Virus record (IMG/VR): IMGVR_UViG_3300050821_024084
Span: 37,022 to 101,021 of that record
Source of the DNA: a virus
Strand: one strand, 5' to 3'
DNA: 64,000 nucleotides
In this document: in pieces, positions 52,901 through 60,833 of the stretch
Position numbering within the stretch: the first letter of the stretch is position 1
Layout of the letters: each line of letters begins with the position of its first letter
Made by a program: the position numbers and the translations under genes
Notes under the pieces: model-generated
What the model was told of the DNA's origin: nothing
Database searches by the model: none
Seen by the model: the letters and a program-made list of their open reading frames with translations, nothing else

Positions 52901-54396
52901 GCTTCCCGGAGATCTATGTCAACGGCGTCTCAAGCGGGATCCCGACTGCCGCTTCCGGTTCCGGTCTTGGGGCCGTCGTGCTCGGCGCGGGACGATATGC
53001 GTACGATCTCGATAACGCGACTCCGCTGCTCTACGGCGTCCAGAACTATGTTGCCGGGCATCTTGCGGTCTACCCCTATCAGCTCTCACCGCAGCGCATC
53101 GTGTCACACTACAACACCGGGCTGAACGGCGCAGCCGGGCTGACCGCCGGGCAGGTCTTCGCGCAGATCCTGACCTGGGCCGGGTTCGGGCTCAGGCGCG
53201 GCGGCTTCCTGTGGTCGTCAGCAACCGGGAACCCTGAGGTGACACAGATCGGCCCGGCATACAACCTGGAGGGCGCGTCTGCTGCGAGCAACCTGTACGC
53301 GCTCCAGCAGTCGGAAGGCGGCCTGATGAACGTCCAGGCGAACGGAAGTCTCGTCTACCTGGAACGCTGGGCGACGTACAATGTCCCGGTCAGCGACTAC
53401 CTGGGAGATAACGCCACCTCGGACTCGATCCTGCTGAACGCGAATTCGTCATTCGCCGGCAACATCTCATCGTACAGCGCGGTAAACGGGACGATCAGCT
53501 TTGTCACGAGCCCGGCGTACGGTCCGGGGGCTGCCGGCTCGTGCCTGCTGTCTCCGGCAGGCACAGCCGCCGTTGCGAGTGTCAACAGCAGTAAGTTCCC
53601 GGTCAGCGGGGGCGGGACCTACACGGCCGGGGCATGGGTCTACTCCCCCGCAGGCTATTCTAGCATATTCGTCGGCTGCGACTGGTATAACGGTGCCACG
53701 TTCCTGTCGAGCAGCAGCAGCACCTTCAGCGTCGCGTCAGCGTCCTGGTCCTACTTCGAGGCAGGCGATGGCGCACCGCTGACCGCAACGCAGGCCGTGC
53801 TCCGGGTAGGAGAGACAGGCAGCCCCGGGACCGCGAATACGCTGAACGTCGCCTGGGCTGCTGCGATTCCGCGCAGCACGGAGATCCCTGTCCTGGGTGA
53901 CGCAGAATTCGATTTCGACAACACGTATATCTACAATGAGGCTATCGTCACCCAGGAGGACGGGCCGAATCAGCTGTTCACCGTTGACGACCGGGACATC
54001 CCGTCTCAGAACGCGCTCTTCAGGCGGACCGCACTGAACATCACGGCTAACGTGGTCAGCCCGTATGACGTAGCCGACAACGCCACCTGGCAGCTCGCGA
54101 CGTTCGGGGAGCCGGAGCTGCACGTGGCGGCGATTACTATCGACGTGGCGTCCAATCCGTCAGTACTCAAGCGCGTCCTCAGCCTGGATATCGGTGATGT
54201 CGTCACGTATACGCGCCGTCCGCTCGGCTCGCAGCCGCTGACGACCTCCGGGATGATCCAGCGAATCTCCCATGACATCGGCCCGGGGTACTTCCGGGTG
54301 AAGCTCCAGGTCTCGCCGGGCGGTCCTGCGCAGAACGTCCTGGCAGCGGATGTTCCCGGGTATGACACGTCTGCGACGACGGAACTGGGGTGGTAG
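49978..54396 (+). CDS. Large minor tail protein with LamG-like domain
   Basis: 1472 residues, start 1 nt after the tape measure stop. An N-terminal 230-residue beta-domain is followed by a core with SVDYTFDNNYVRWQDISSRV and GELTVHLNNVDGAFIPGN, like actinophage tail-tip proteins. A concanavalin/LamG-type lectin module occupies about 400-620 (WWKLADAAGSRVAADSSGN, VTVEAWVNRLTINQTGSPRI, WTYLAGTWNGTTATLYQNG), and a second lectin-like region lies near 870-1010. It probably forms the tail tip and binds host surface sugars. Confidence 0.75.
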   Translation: MAAIVQQITGAVSPDYGIATGTMATAEYNSIVAFASWNTAGVGGTSVNIPAVNVTDSAGNCWRQIGISTALTPGGVRCAVWATLNARPVTWVSVSLTGWGAATAYTIAEISGLPQALALDFAVSYAGGIFNGTAISVTGIASTADIGFAVVGADINPLGGTTVSTPSGWTALATAATVPGGAGTAVAHAYWNTAVAAGTATVSWVFSNGLNFTNQAAVYCGISASASPPQQENRNFPLIIAENAFGATPGDTRASVDYTFDNNYVRWQDISSRVIGADIGGRISDSRGREYELQQEESGELTVHLNNVDGAFIPGNAASPYYSSALNGNMSFETGTGGWTASNGAVTASTAYAFSGTQSAQLTPSGGTMQAYISSTVMTVNPNYPLSASAQLYTPNPVFYDSLIPVSSPSGWWKLADAAGSRVAADSSGNLHNAVAGTNVTFGYSSLAVTGDTSTLFGGSAASAGLLTNWKPVLTPVTVEAWVNRLTINQTGSPRIICAGHTDADFTGFELYLNGGTQPRLVFGNGATAVTVSSSGTVPNAGWTYLAGTWNGTTATLYQNGVSVGTGTLSGTMATPAAPVSVGYDAAYNGDYFNGAIAQCALYPAALAATAITAHYAAGPLNAAANIDWYNASNTYLSSTSGTAIQVPAGTWTQAVNLGGSAPAGAAGARISVVLGGTPSTSDVLYIDEAALVYGTAAVATNLVTLEVPARTTAWWNGRQYPLWSGYAERWPLHWQELPQWGFAEMKATDAIAVTSIGEMLSALDGEVLIDNPYAYLPCKEQYTDAFTGATTAQPFLFGTSPYYAPADANGLIAINKAPENQVTGTYGDGLGGQVSTGLDISFMGDSGTGMGTDSYGSATTGTQGPRMTYADPGMAAVTFIPSEGPGGFCAEFWFVYGGTASSCDLLGLYGGPSAFLATEAVAIGSRPMNGNFIQIMAYLNGLFDVTSFGTDVLNGYISNGGSAPQHVVINWNNSFPEIYVNGVSSGIPTAASGSGLGAVVLGAGRYAYDLDNATPLLYGVQNYVAGHLAVYPYQLSPQRIVSHYNTGLNGAAGLTAGQVFAQILTWAGFGLRRGGFLWSSATGNPEVTQIGPAYNLEGASAASNLYALQQSEGGLMNVQANGSLVYLERWATYNVPVSDYLGDNATSDSILLNANSSFAGNISSYSAVNGTISFVTSPAYGPGAAGSCLLSPAGTAAVASVNSSKFPVSGGGTYTAGAWVYSPAGYSSIFVGCDWYNGATFLSSSSSTFSVASASWSYFEAGDGAPLTATQAVLRVGETGSPGTANTLNVAWAAAIPRSTEIPVLGDAEFDFDNTYIYNEAIVTQEDGPNQLFTVDDRDIPSQNALFRRTALNITANVVSPYDVADNATWQLATFGEPELHVAAITIDVASNPSVLKRVLSLDIGDVVTYTRRPLGSQPLTTSGMIQRISHDIGPGYFRVKLQVSPGGPAQNVLAADVPGYDTSATTELGW

Positions 54397-54399
54397 AAG

Positions 54400-56214
54400 A
54401 TGCCTACGCCTCCGGGTACCTTCTCTACCGGGCCGGTGAGCCCGCAGCAGCTCAACGCGGACATGTACTCCTACGACGGAACCGGGTTCGGGCGCAACGG
54501 CGTGGAGTGGCATTCCCGCAAGCCGGTCCTGCTGGATGTCATCCTCGCGCCGGTCACGCCGCCGTCCTTCAACTCCTCGACCGCCGGGACCTGGAGCAAC
54601 ATGACCACAGTCGGCGGATACAACGTGCTGGACAACTCGGTTTTCAGCGGACTCGGATCGGACTACCCGGGCAGCTACAGTGATATCCAGCTCGTCCCGC
54701 AGGCCATCAGCGGGGCCGGATCGCGGGGAACGTACGGAGGCTGGTACCTGTCGTTCATCAGCGTGGCGCTGACGGCGGCCAGTGCCTCGACCGCTGCGAT
54801 GGGGGCCGGTGTCTATCATGGCGGGACGTTCATCGCGCCCGGGACAGTCCAGCGTCAGTTCAGTTCCGATCCCGGTGTTGCGATATATCTCGACCTCGTG
54901 AACGTGGGGGGGAACACCAGCGGGTGGACCGGCGGCATCCTGGTCGCGCAGGAGGCTGTCATAGCGAAGATGCCGCTATACGTCGTGGACAACAACGATA
55001 ATTCCGGGAAGCAGTCTCGCTTCGAGTGGGTCTGGGCGGCTGTCTCAACGGGGGGCGGAACGGTCGGGTCAGTGCCGGCTCCGGTGACGAACTGGGGGAC
55101 CGTGACATCCGCGAATCTGAATTCCGGGGTGCAGAACTGCTTCACTTTCCTGAATAACCCTCCGTTCCTGCGCGCTGAGCAGGCGCTCCAGACAAGCACC
55201 ACCAGCGGGGTGGCAACGGAGATCGTGTGGGGCACTGCCGCCGCCATCACCGATAACTACGGCGGCTACAGCACCTCGACGGGGAAATACACCGTGCCGC
55301 TATCCGGCCTGTACCTGGCATTCCCGACGCTTTCCTACGGCAGCCCGACGAACAACGGCACGCGCACGGTCGGGGTCGCTGTCAACGGTACTTCCACGAC
55401 GTGCTATGGCGGCAACATGGCGGGGATCGGCCTGGCCCTGCCGACCTGCGTCACCCAGGTGTCTGTCCTTGATCTCAGTGCGGGTGACACGGTTGCCGTG
55501 AACGCGCTCCAGGATTCAGGTGGCGCTATCACGCTGGGGGGCGGATTCACGCTCGGCGGCAAGAGCCGGTTTGATCTGCTGTACCTCTGCCCGCTGACTC
55601 CGGCCGGACAGCTCCTGAGCTACAGCCCGCCGGTCCTCGGGTACCGCTGGCAGGCAGGGATGGCGTCCGGCACTGCGCTGACCGCGCTGCTGAACGCGCA
55701 TCTGGGCAGCGACCTGGAGTTCCTCATCAACCGGCCGTATTTCACCGGAGTGCAGAACGTCGCGCAGACGGGCCTCAGCAACGGTCTTCCGTACCGCATC
55801 ACGATTGACACTCCCGGCGGGATCATTCACGGCTCAAACGGAGACAATTACGGCGGGTGGAGTACTGCGAACAGCTGGTATGTCGCTCCAGTCGCCGGGT
55901 GGTACCTGGTATTCTTCACCGGCTGGGCGACGCCGCCCACGACGACATCCGGCTCGCTGAGTGCCGCTATCGTCGCCCCGACCAGCGGCGGTCTTCCGCC
56001 CGCGACTGCTCCTGACTACTATCATGAACATTTTTACCCGAATACGACTGATCATCCAGCGGCTACGGCAGTCGGCCTGTATTACCTCCTGGAAGGGGAG
56101 TACATCTACCCGGAGCTCGGGGTCAGCAACTGGCTGACCTCAGGTACGTGGGGGACTTATGTCAGCTCCACGGTGTACCGGTCACAGTTCACCGTCATCT
56201 GGGTAAGCGAGTAG
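54400..56214 (+). CDS. Minor tail protein with repeated C1q/TNF-like domains
   Basis: 604 residues. Two copies of a jelly-roll motif are seen: YTVPLSGLYLAFPTLSYGSP around residue 300 and WYVAPVAGWYLVFFTGWATP around residue 500, each preceded by a GGYSTSTGKY / GGWSTANSWY strand. This is the pattern of C1q-like trimerising receptor-binding heads. The N-terminal quarter (FNSSTAGTWSNMTTVGGYNV) is also beta-rich. Likely a trimeric tail fibre or receptor-binding protein. Confidence 0.7.
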   Translation: MPTPPGTFSTGPVSPQQLNADMYSYDGTGFGRNGVEWHSRKPVLLDVILAPVTPPSFNSSTAGTWSNMTTVGGYNVLDNSVFSGLGSDYPGSYSDIQLVPQAISGAGSRGTYGGWYLSFISVALTAASASTAAMGAGVYHGGTFIAPGTVQRQFSSDPGVAIYLDLVNVGGNTSGWTGGILVAQEAVIAKMPLYVVDNNDNSGKQSRFEWVWAAVSTGGGTVGSVPAPVTNWGTVTSANLNSGVQNCFTFLNNPPFLRAEQALQTSTTSGVATEIVWGTAAAITDNYGGYSTSTGKYTVPLSGLYLAFPTLSYGSPTNNGTRTVGVAVNGTSTTCYGGNMAGIGLALPTCVTQVSVLDLSAGDTVAVNALQDSGGAITLGGGFTLGGKSRFDLLYLCPLTPAGQLLSYSPPVLGYRWQAGMASGTALTALLNAHLGSDLEFLINRPYFTGVQNVAQTGLSNGLPYRITIDTPGGIIHGSNGDNYGGWSTANSWYVAPVAGWYLVFFTGWATPPTTTSGSLSAAIVAPTSGGLPPATAPDYYHEHFYPNTTDHPAATAVGLYYLLEGEYIYPELGVSNWLTSGTWGTYVSSTVYRSQFTVIWVSE

Positions 56215-56240
56215 CAGCCGCCCGCGAGCAGGAGGGTCTT

Positions 56241-56492
56241 ATGGAAAGATCCGCAGGCCATTCTTTCATACTTCCTGTTGTTATCGTCATCGTCAGTTTC
56301 CTGCTGTTCGCCGGAGGGACGGCCGCTTACACCACCTGGTCTGTCAGTAACTCTCAGCATAACTGGTGCAACACCATTGATCTCCTGCTTGCAGCTCCTG
56401 CTCCTAAAGCAGCCCCGGATAATCCCTCCCGCAACTACGATGCTAAGCTTGCGACGGACTTCCGGGTGCTGAAGGAGAGACTCGGATGCTGA
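56241..56492 (+). CDS. Small single-span membrane protein
   Basis: 83 residues, GGAGGG 6 nt before the ATG. One transmembrane segment (ILPVVIVIVSFLLFAGGTAA) precedes an extracytoplasmic part with WCNTIDLLLA and a final LKERLGC. Proteins with this NWCxTIxLL ... L+ExLGC pattern are frequent in actinophage lysis or tail-end regions; function unknown. Confidence 0.7.
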   Translation: MERSAGHSFILPVVIVIVSFLLFAGGTAAYTTWSVSNSQHNWCNTIDLLLAAPAPKAAPDNPSRNYDAKLATDFRVLKERLGC

Positions 56493-56845
56493 GCATCCTC
56501 GCGGCAAGCAGCAGCGACGGCGGCGGGAGTGCCGGAGTGCTGACGCTGTATTATCTTGCAGGCTCGATAGCGACTATCCTGGGAGTCGCGTACGGTATCA
56601 TCCGGTACTACGGGCGTCAGCGCGATCGCTGGCAGCAAGAGGGGCAGCAGCGTGCCGAGCAAGCGACAGCCATGAAGAACAATTCCCAGAAGCTCACCGA
56701 GAATACTGAGGCTATCGCCGCCCTGACGCATAAGCTCGATGATTTCATCGACACGGTACGCAGCGAGCTGAACGGGCTGACGCATCGCGTATCCCGGCTG
56801 GAGGAGTACCGGGATGCTTCCGACCGGCGGGATAATCACCTGTGA
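56486..56845 (+). CDS. Membrane-anchored coiled-coil protein, holin-like candidate
   Basis: 119 residues, GGAGAG upstream, overlapping the previous gene by 7 nt. One N-terminal transmembrane segment (YYLAGSIATILGVAYGIIRYY) is followed by a charged coiled coil (QKLTENTEAIAALTHKLDDFIDTVRSELN). This layout resembles the accessory membrane proteins next to actinophage endolysins. Holin activity is not shown by sequence. Confidence 0.6.
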   Translation: MLSILAASSSDGGGSAGVLTLYYLAGSIATILGVAYGIIRYYGRQRDRWQQEGQQRAEQATAMKNNSQKLTENTEAIAALTHKLDDFIDTVRSELNGLTHRVSRLEEYRDASDRRDNHL

Positions 56846-57273
56846 CGCTGCCCCGGGCTCCGGCAGTCTTCGGATTCGCGGATGGCACAGTCTGCGCGAT
56901 GGGCATCATCGCGGGGCTCGCGATCACTCATCAGGACGCGCGAGCAATCTGGACGGCGGCGTTCTCCGCCGGGCTGGCGGAGTTCGCGGGCATGGCGGCG
57001 GGCCAGTATCAGTCTGCTCCGGAAGACGGGAAGCTCGCGGCGCTGATCTGCGGGCTGGCCTCGACGGCAGGAGCCGTGCTCCCCGCTGTGCCGTACCTGA
57101 TCACCGGAGGGGCACCGGCACTGGCGTGCGCGATCGTCGTCGCGCTGCTGCTGTGCGCGTGCATTGCGTACCTGCGACCCGACCACCAGGGCAGCAGAGC
57201 ATATGTGCAGAGCTACGGGGTCATGGCGGCGGCGATCGGGCTGTGCCTGCTCGGCGGCCTGATCCCGGCGTAA
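56842..57273 (+). CDS. VIT/Ccc1-like multi-span membrane protein
   Basis: GTG start overlapping the previous stop; 143 residues. Three to four hydrophobic segments. GFADGTVCAMGIIAGLAI, WTAAFSAGLAEFAGMAAGQYQS and LICGLASTAGAVLPAVPYLI follow the vacuolar-iron-transporter (VIT/Ccc1) layout, where DG starts helix 1, AGxxxMAxGxYxS ends helix 2 and GxxxPxxPY lies in helix 3 or later. It is shorter than typical VIT proteins. In a lysis cassette it may serve as a holin; metal transport is an alternative. Confidence 0.55.
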   Translation: MTLPRAPAVFGFADGTVCAMGIIAGLAITHQDARAIWTAAFSAGLAEFAGMAAGQYQSAPEDGKLAALICGLASTAGAVLPAVPYLITGGAPALACAIVVALLLCACIAYLRPDHQGSRAYVQSYGVMAAAIGLCLLGGLIPA

Positions 57274-57286
57274 GGAGGAGCAGCAG

Positions 57287-57760
57287 GTGAGTCTCTACAC
57301 GCATATCCCGCATCCGCATCTGGAGCGACGCCAGAAAGCCGGCCCGGTCAAGGTCGACGACCAGCGGAACCTGGATCACCCCCGCTGGGTGATACGTTTC
57401 AACTCCCGGGTCGCGCTGGCATGCACGCTCGCTGTCGGATCCATGTGGTGCGCGTACGCTTTCGGTCTTCTCGCGCTCCTGGGCCTGCCTACTGCGCTGG
57501 AGCCCGGCAACATCGGGCTGCTGTTCTGGATCTCCAGCGACTTCCTCCAGCTCACGCTGCTCAGCGTGATCATCGTCGGGCAGAACATCCAGGCGGGGGC
57601 TGCCGACAAGCGCTCGGAGCAGACGTATCAGGACAGCGAGATCATTCTGCACGAGCAGGCGCAGCAGGCGGCGCACCTGGCGGCTCAGGACGACAGGATC
57701 GTCGAGATCCAGCGAGCCGTGCAGGATATCCTGGCTCAGGTGAAGGGAGCAGGCTCATGA
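57287..57760 (+). CDS. DUF1003-like membrane protein
   Basis: GTG start, AAGGAGGAGC upstream; 157 residues. Two transmembrane segments (ALACTLAVGSMWCAYAFGLLALL; LLFWISSDFLQLTLLSVIIVG), then GQNIQAGAADKRSEQTYQDSE and a coiled-coil tail. The RFNSRVALACTLAVGSMW and QLTLLSVIIVGQNIQ arrangement resembles DUF1003 proteins. Possible holin partner. Confidence 0.6.
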   Translation: MSLYTHIPHPHLERRQKAGPVKVDDQRNLDHPRWVIRFNSRVALACTLAVGSMWCAYAFGLLALLGLPTALEPGNIGLLFWISSDFLQLTLLSVIIVGQNIQAGAADKRSEQTYQDSEIILHEQAQQAAHLAAQDDRIVEIQRAVQDILAQVKGAGS

Positions 57761-58338
57761 CCAGCGCGCAAGGTATTGATGTCAGCGCATTCCAGCCGGT
57801 GCTGACGTCCGCCGATCTGAACGGGCTGGCATTCTGTTTCACCAAGGCGACAGACGGGCCATCGGAGACCGATCCGAATTTCACCCTGAACTGGCGGGTA
57901 ATGAAGTCAGCCGGCATTCACCGGGGGGCGTACCATGAGCTCCGGCCGGGGGCTGCCGGTCCTCAGGCGGAGCACTTTCTCGCTGTTGTGAAAGACGCCG
58001 GGCTTGAGCCGGGCGATATGCTCGCGGTGGTCGCATCTGATTACGGGGGCGTGACGGATGCTGAGGTAAAAACATGGTGCGATCAGGTGCAGGCGGCGTC
58101 ACGCACCTCGCCAGTCCTGATATACTCAGATCTGTCAGTCGCACGTACACTCACGAGCTGCACCGGATATGCTCTGTGGGTCGCGTGGCCGTCGAGTACT
58201 GCGCCATCGTCAGTTACCCCGTGGAAGACCTGGAAATTCTGGCAGTGGAGCGAGACTGATCTCGATCGCGACGCCTATAACGGCACGGCGGCAGAGCTTC
58301 AGGCGTGGCTTGACGCGATCGCGTATCCTGGTAAGTGA
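57757..58338 (+). CDS. GH25-type lysozyme with altered active site
   Basis: 193 residues, overlapping the previous stop. The GH25 fold is recognisable: GIDVSAFQ at the N-terminus, LAFCFTKATDG, GIHRGAYHELRPG, PVLIYSDLSVAR and a final FWQWSETDLDRDAYNG. The usual DxE catalytic pair on strand 4 is replaced: ASDYGG stands where family members have a D-x-E, so the Glu general acid is missing. It may be a cell-wall-binding pseudo-enzyme, or another residue may compensate. Endolysin is the default call from position. Confidence 0.8.
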   Translation: MTSAQGIDVSAFQPVLTSADLNGLAFCFTKATDGPSETDPNFTLNWRVMKSAGIHRGAYHELRPGAAGPQAEHFLAVVKDAGLEPGDMLAVVASDYGGVTDAEVKTWCDQVQAASRTSPVLIYSDLSVARTLTSCTGYALWVAWPSSTAPSSVTPWKTWKFWQWSETDLDRDAYNGTAAELQAWLDAIAYPGK

Positions 58339-58359
58339 CTACTCCGAGAGGCGGTACCC

Positions 58360-59070
58360 ATGCTGAAGCTGGGCAGGCTCCCCGGTCATATCCCGGTCGG
58401 GCTGAAGGACCTGCGGTACTACGTGGCGGGACCGCTGCCCGCACCTCCGGCATCCGTGCCGCTGTCGCCAGGCGTGGCGTGGGGAATGCTCGGGAATGAC
58501 GAGTACGGGGACTGCGGCGTCGCCGGTCATGAGCACGGGCTGATGGCGGCTGCGCAGGCAGCGCATGACAATGAGACGTTCCCGTCTTCAGATCAGGCAG
58601 TCCAGTACTACCTGACGTACACGGGCGGGCAGGACGACGGCGTGGTGCTCGCGAACTTCCTGGCTTACGTCCGGAAGAACGGGTACTACGGCCATACCCT
58701 CGGCGCGTACGCGCCGATGGGGATCAGCGACATCCGGGCGCTTCAGTTCGCGATCTACGCGTTCGGGTACGCGTATACCGGGATCTCCGTCACGCAGCAG
58801 ATGCTCGACGATTTCCAGGCGGGTGTCCCCTGGATGATGAGCAGTCTCGCCGGGAGCCCGGCCGGCGGGCATTGCATTCCCGTTATCGGCTACGACAGCC
58901 TGTATATTTACGCGGTGACCTGGGGGAGTATCCAGGCGATCGCATATCCCGCATGGCACGGCATGGTTGAGGAGGCCTGGGCGACGCTGACCGGCGAGCT
59001 GGATGCCGGAGACGGGCGAGGGCTGAATTATGCTGCGCTCCGGGCGGATCTCGACCGGATAGTCTCGTGA
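58360..59070 (+). CDS. Papain-fold peptidase/amidase-like protein (candidate second lysin)
   Basis: 236 residues. MLGNDEYGDCGVAGHEHGLM supplies the Cys of a papain-like catalytic dyad, and GGHCIPVIGYD the His, followed by a VTWGSIQ strand as in C39/NlpC-like cysteine peptidases. No signal peptide. Placed directly after the GH25 gene and before a small membrane gene, it may be the active cell-wall hydrolase. Other phages carry this MLGN-GDC family of uncertain role. Confidence 0.65.
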   Translation: MLKLGRLPGHIPVGLKDLRYYVAGPLPAPPASVPLSPGVAWGMLGNDEYGDCGVAGHEHGLMAAAQAAHDNETFPSSDQAVQYYLTYTGGQDDGVVLANFLAYVRKNGYYGHTLGAYAPMGISDIRALQFAIYAFGYAYTGISVTQQMLDDFQAGVPWMMSSLAGSPAGGHCIPVIGYDSLYIYAVTWGSIQAIAYPAWHGMVEEAWATLTGELDAGDGRGLNYAALRADLDRIVS

Positions 59071-59219
59071 ATGCGGCGACCATCACAGCGCTGGCAACAG
59101 CTATCGTGAGCATCATCGGGGCGGTAACGGCGCTGATTACTGCACTCAAGGCTAGTAAGAAGGCGTCCGCTGCGGCGGAGACTGCTGCTAAGCTGGGCAA
59201 TCGTGATACGACTGTATGA
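59067..59219 (+). CDS. Small single-span membrane peptide, holin candidate (50 aa)
   Basis: GTG at 59067 overlapping the previous stop. ITALATAIVSIIGAVTALITAL is one transmembrane helix, followed by an Ala/Lys-rich tail (KASKKASAAAETAAKLG). Size, position after the lysins and charge distribution fit a small holin or antiholin. Its last 17 nt overlap the next gene, and the hexamer TAAGCT (59189-59194) inside it lies 8 nt before that gene's GTG. Confidence 0.6.
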   Translation: MNAATITALATAIVSIIGAVTALITALKASKKASAAAETAAKLGNRDTTV

Positions 59220-59988
59220 TACATTCATGTACGGCGGGGAAGCCGACATCCTGGAGTGCCGTCTTCGCGAGCTTGATGACTCCCCGGTGGACAGGTTCGT
59301 GATCGTCGAGGCGGAGCTCACGCACCGGGGAGATCCGAAGCCGCTGTACTTCCGGGAAGACGAGGCGCGCTTCCGGCCGTGGAGTGACCGGATCACGTAC
59401 ATTCCTGTTGAGGCAGATCTGCTGCCCAGCAGGGCACAGAACCCTGACCCCTGGTCACGTGAGCACGCGCAGCGCGAGTTCGCGCTCCTCGGGCTGGCGG
59501 ATGCTGAGCCCGGAGACATCATCCTGCACGGGGACTGCGATGAGATACCGTCGCGCAATGCCATCGGCCGGACCCTCGCGTCTGAGGGGCTGCTGCCGCT
59601 CGTCCTCCAGATGCGGCTCGCGCAGTACGCGGCCGACTGGGTGCATCCGCTGCCGTGGAACGGCACGGTCGCCACGCGCAGGCGCAGCATCGGGACATTC
59701 GCCAGGCTCCGCGCGCTGCGGAACTCGCTGCCGGTGCTGACAGATGCCGGGACGCATCTGTCCTGGATGGGCGGGACGGACGCGCATGTACAGAAGCTCG
59801 GGCTGCACTGTCACCTGGAGATGACTGCTGCGACAGAAGAGGCGCTCCGGAGCGGGCGCTGGCTGCGCGAGGGCCTGCACTCGGACGGGCACAAGCTGAT
59901 CCCGGCGGACGTGGACAGTACCTGGCCTCAGTGGGTGTATCATCGGGAATGTCCGAGCACCTGGTTCAGGCCGAGGGAAGAGGGTTAA
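59203..59988 (+). CDS. GT17-like glycosyltransferase
   Basis: GTG at 59203; 261 residues. It begins IRLYDTFMYGGEADILECRL and continues VDRFVIVEAELTHRG, the signature opening of family GT17 (N-acetylglucosaminyltransferase III-like) proteins. GDIILHGDCDEIPS provides the DxD-like acidic motif, and LGLHCHLEM and WVYHRECPSTW the C-terminal conserved positions. First gene of the sugar island. Acceptor unknown: virion protein, cell wall or modified DNA. Confidence 0.8.
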   Translation: MIRLYDTFMYGGEADILECRLRELDDSPVDRFVIVEAELTHRGDPKPLYFREDEARFRPWSDRITYIPVEADLLPSRAQNPDPWSREHAQREFALLGLADAEPGDIILHGDCDEIPSRNAIGRTLASEGLLPLVLQMRLAQYAADWVHPLPWNGTVATRRRSIGTFARLRALRNSLPVLTDAGTHLSWMGGTDAHVQKLGLHCHLEMTAATEEALRSGRWLREGLHSDGHKLIPADVDSTWPQWVYHRECPSTWFRPREEG

Positions 59989-60833
59989 TGCGAGTACTGG
60001 TCACCGGATCGAGCGGCTTCATCGGGAAATACGTCCAGCGGGCGCTGGAGAAGAACGGGCATTCCTGCATCGAGTTCGATGCCTCCAGTCGCCGTCAGTA
60101 CGTCGACGATAAAGCGGCTCTTGAGAAAGCTGTCTTTTACAAGTCAGACGCCATTATTAACCTGGCCGGGGTGCTCGGCACGAACGAGCTGTTCCATGGC
60201 GGGCGCGAGCACAAGGCTGTCGAGGTGAACATTCTCGGCGCGCTGAATGTCTACGACGTGGCGGCAGAAGCGGGCATCCCGGTCGTGCAGATCGGCACCG
60301 GGCACAAGGGCCAGCCGAACCCGTACGCGATCACTAAAGGAGCAGCGGAAGAGCTGGGCCTGGCGCGTGCCGCCTGGCAGGGCGAGAAGATCGCGGTGGT
60401 GCGGGCCTACCACGTCTACGGGGCAGGTCAGAAGATGTGCGCGCCGCACGGCACCTCGCCGGTCCGGAAGATCATCCCGTCGTTCATCTGCCGGGCGCTG
60501 ACTGGCATGCCGCTGGAGATCTACGGGAACGGCGAGCAGCAGATCGACCTGGTGCATGCTGCGGACGTGGCGGACGTGCTCATAGACGCGATTGACGGTC
60601 CGTACGGGGTTGTCATCGAGGCCGGGACCGGCGTGGCGACGACGGTGAACTCCGCTGCGAGGGGCGTGCTGCACGCATGCGGTGCCCCGCTGGACCAGGT
60701 GCAGCACACGCCCATGCGAGCCGGGGAGCCGGACCAGGCCCGCGTGGTGGCGTCGGAGCCGGCGTGCGCCGTGCGCCCGTGGCCGTGGCAGCTGACGGAG
60801 ACGATTGCCTGGTACCGGGAGCAGCTCGGGTGA
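59988..60833 (+). CDS. NAD-dependent sugar epimerase/dehydratase (extended SDR)
   Basis: ATG shares a base with the previous TAA (TAATG), with GAAGAGGG upstream; 281 residues. RVLVTGSSGFIGKYV is the TGxxGxxG nucleotide motif, AIINLAGVLG the NAG-type strand and NPYAITKGAAEELG the catalytic YxxxK; GNGEQQIDLVHAADVADVLI is the sugar-side signature. Likely makes a nucleotide sugar for the neighbouring transferases. Confidence 0.85.
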   Translation: MRVLVTGSSGFIGKYVQRALEKNGHSCIEFDASSRRQYVDDKAALEKAVFYKSDAIINLAGVLGTNELFHGGREHKAVEVNILGALNVYDVAAEAGIPVVQIGTGHKGQPNPYAITKGAAEELGLARAAWQGEKIAVVRAYHVYGAGQKMCAPHGTSPVRKIIPSFICRALTGMPLEIYGNGEQQIDLVHAADVADVLIDAIDGPYGVVIEAGTGVATTVNSAARGVLHACGAPLDQVQHTPMRAGEPDQARVVASEPACAVRPWPWQLTETIAWYREQLG

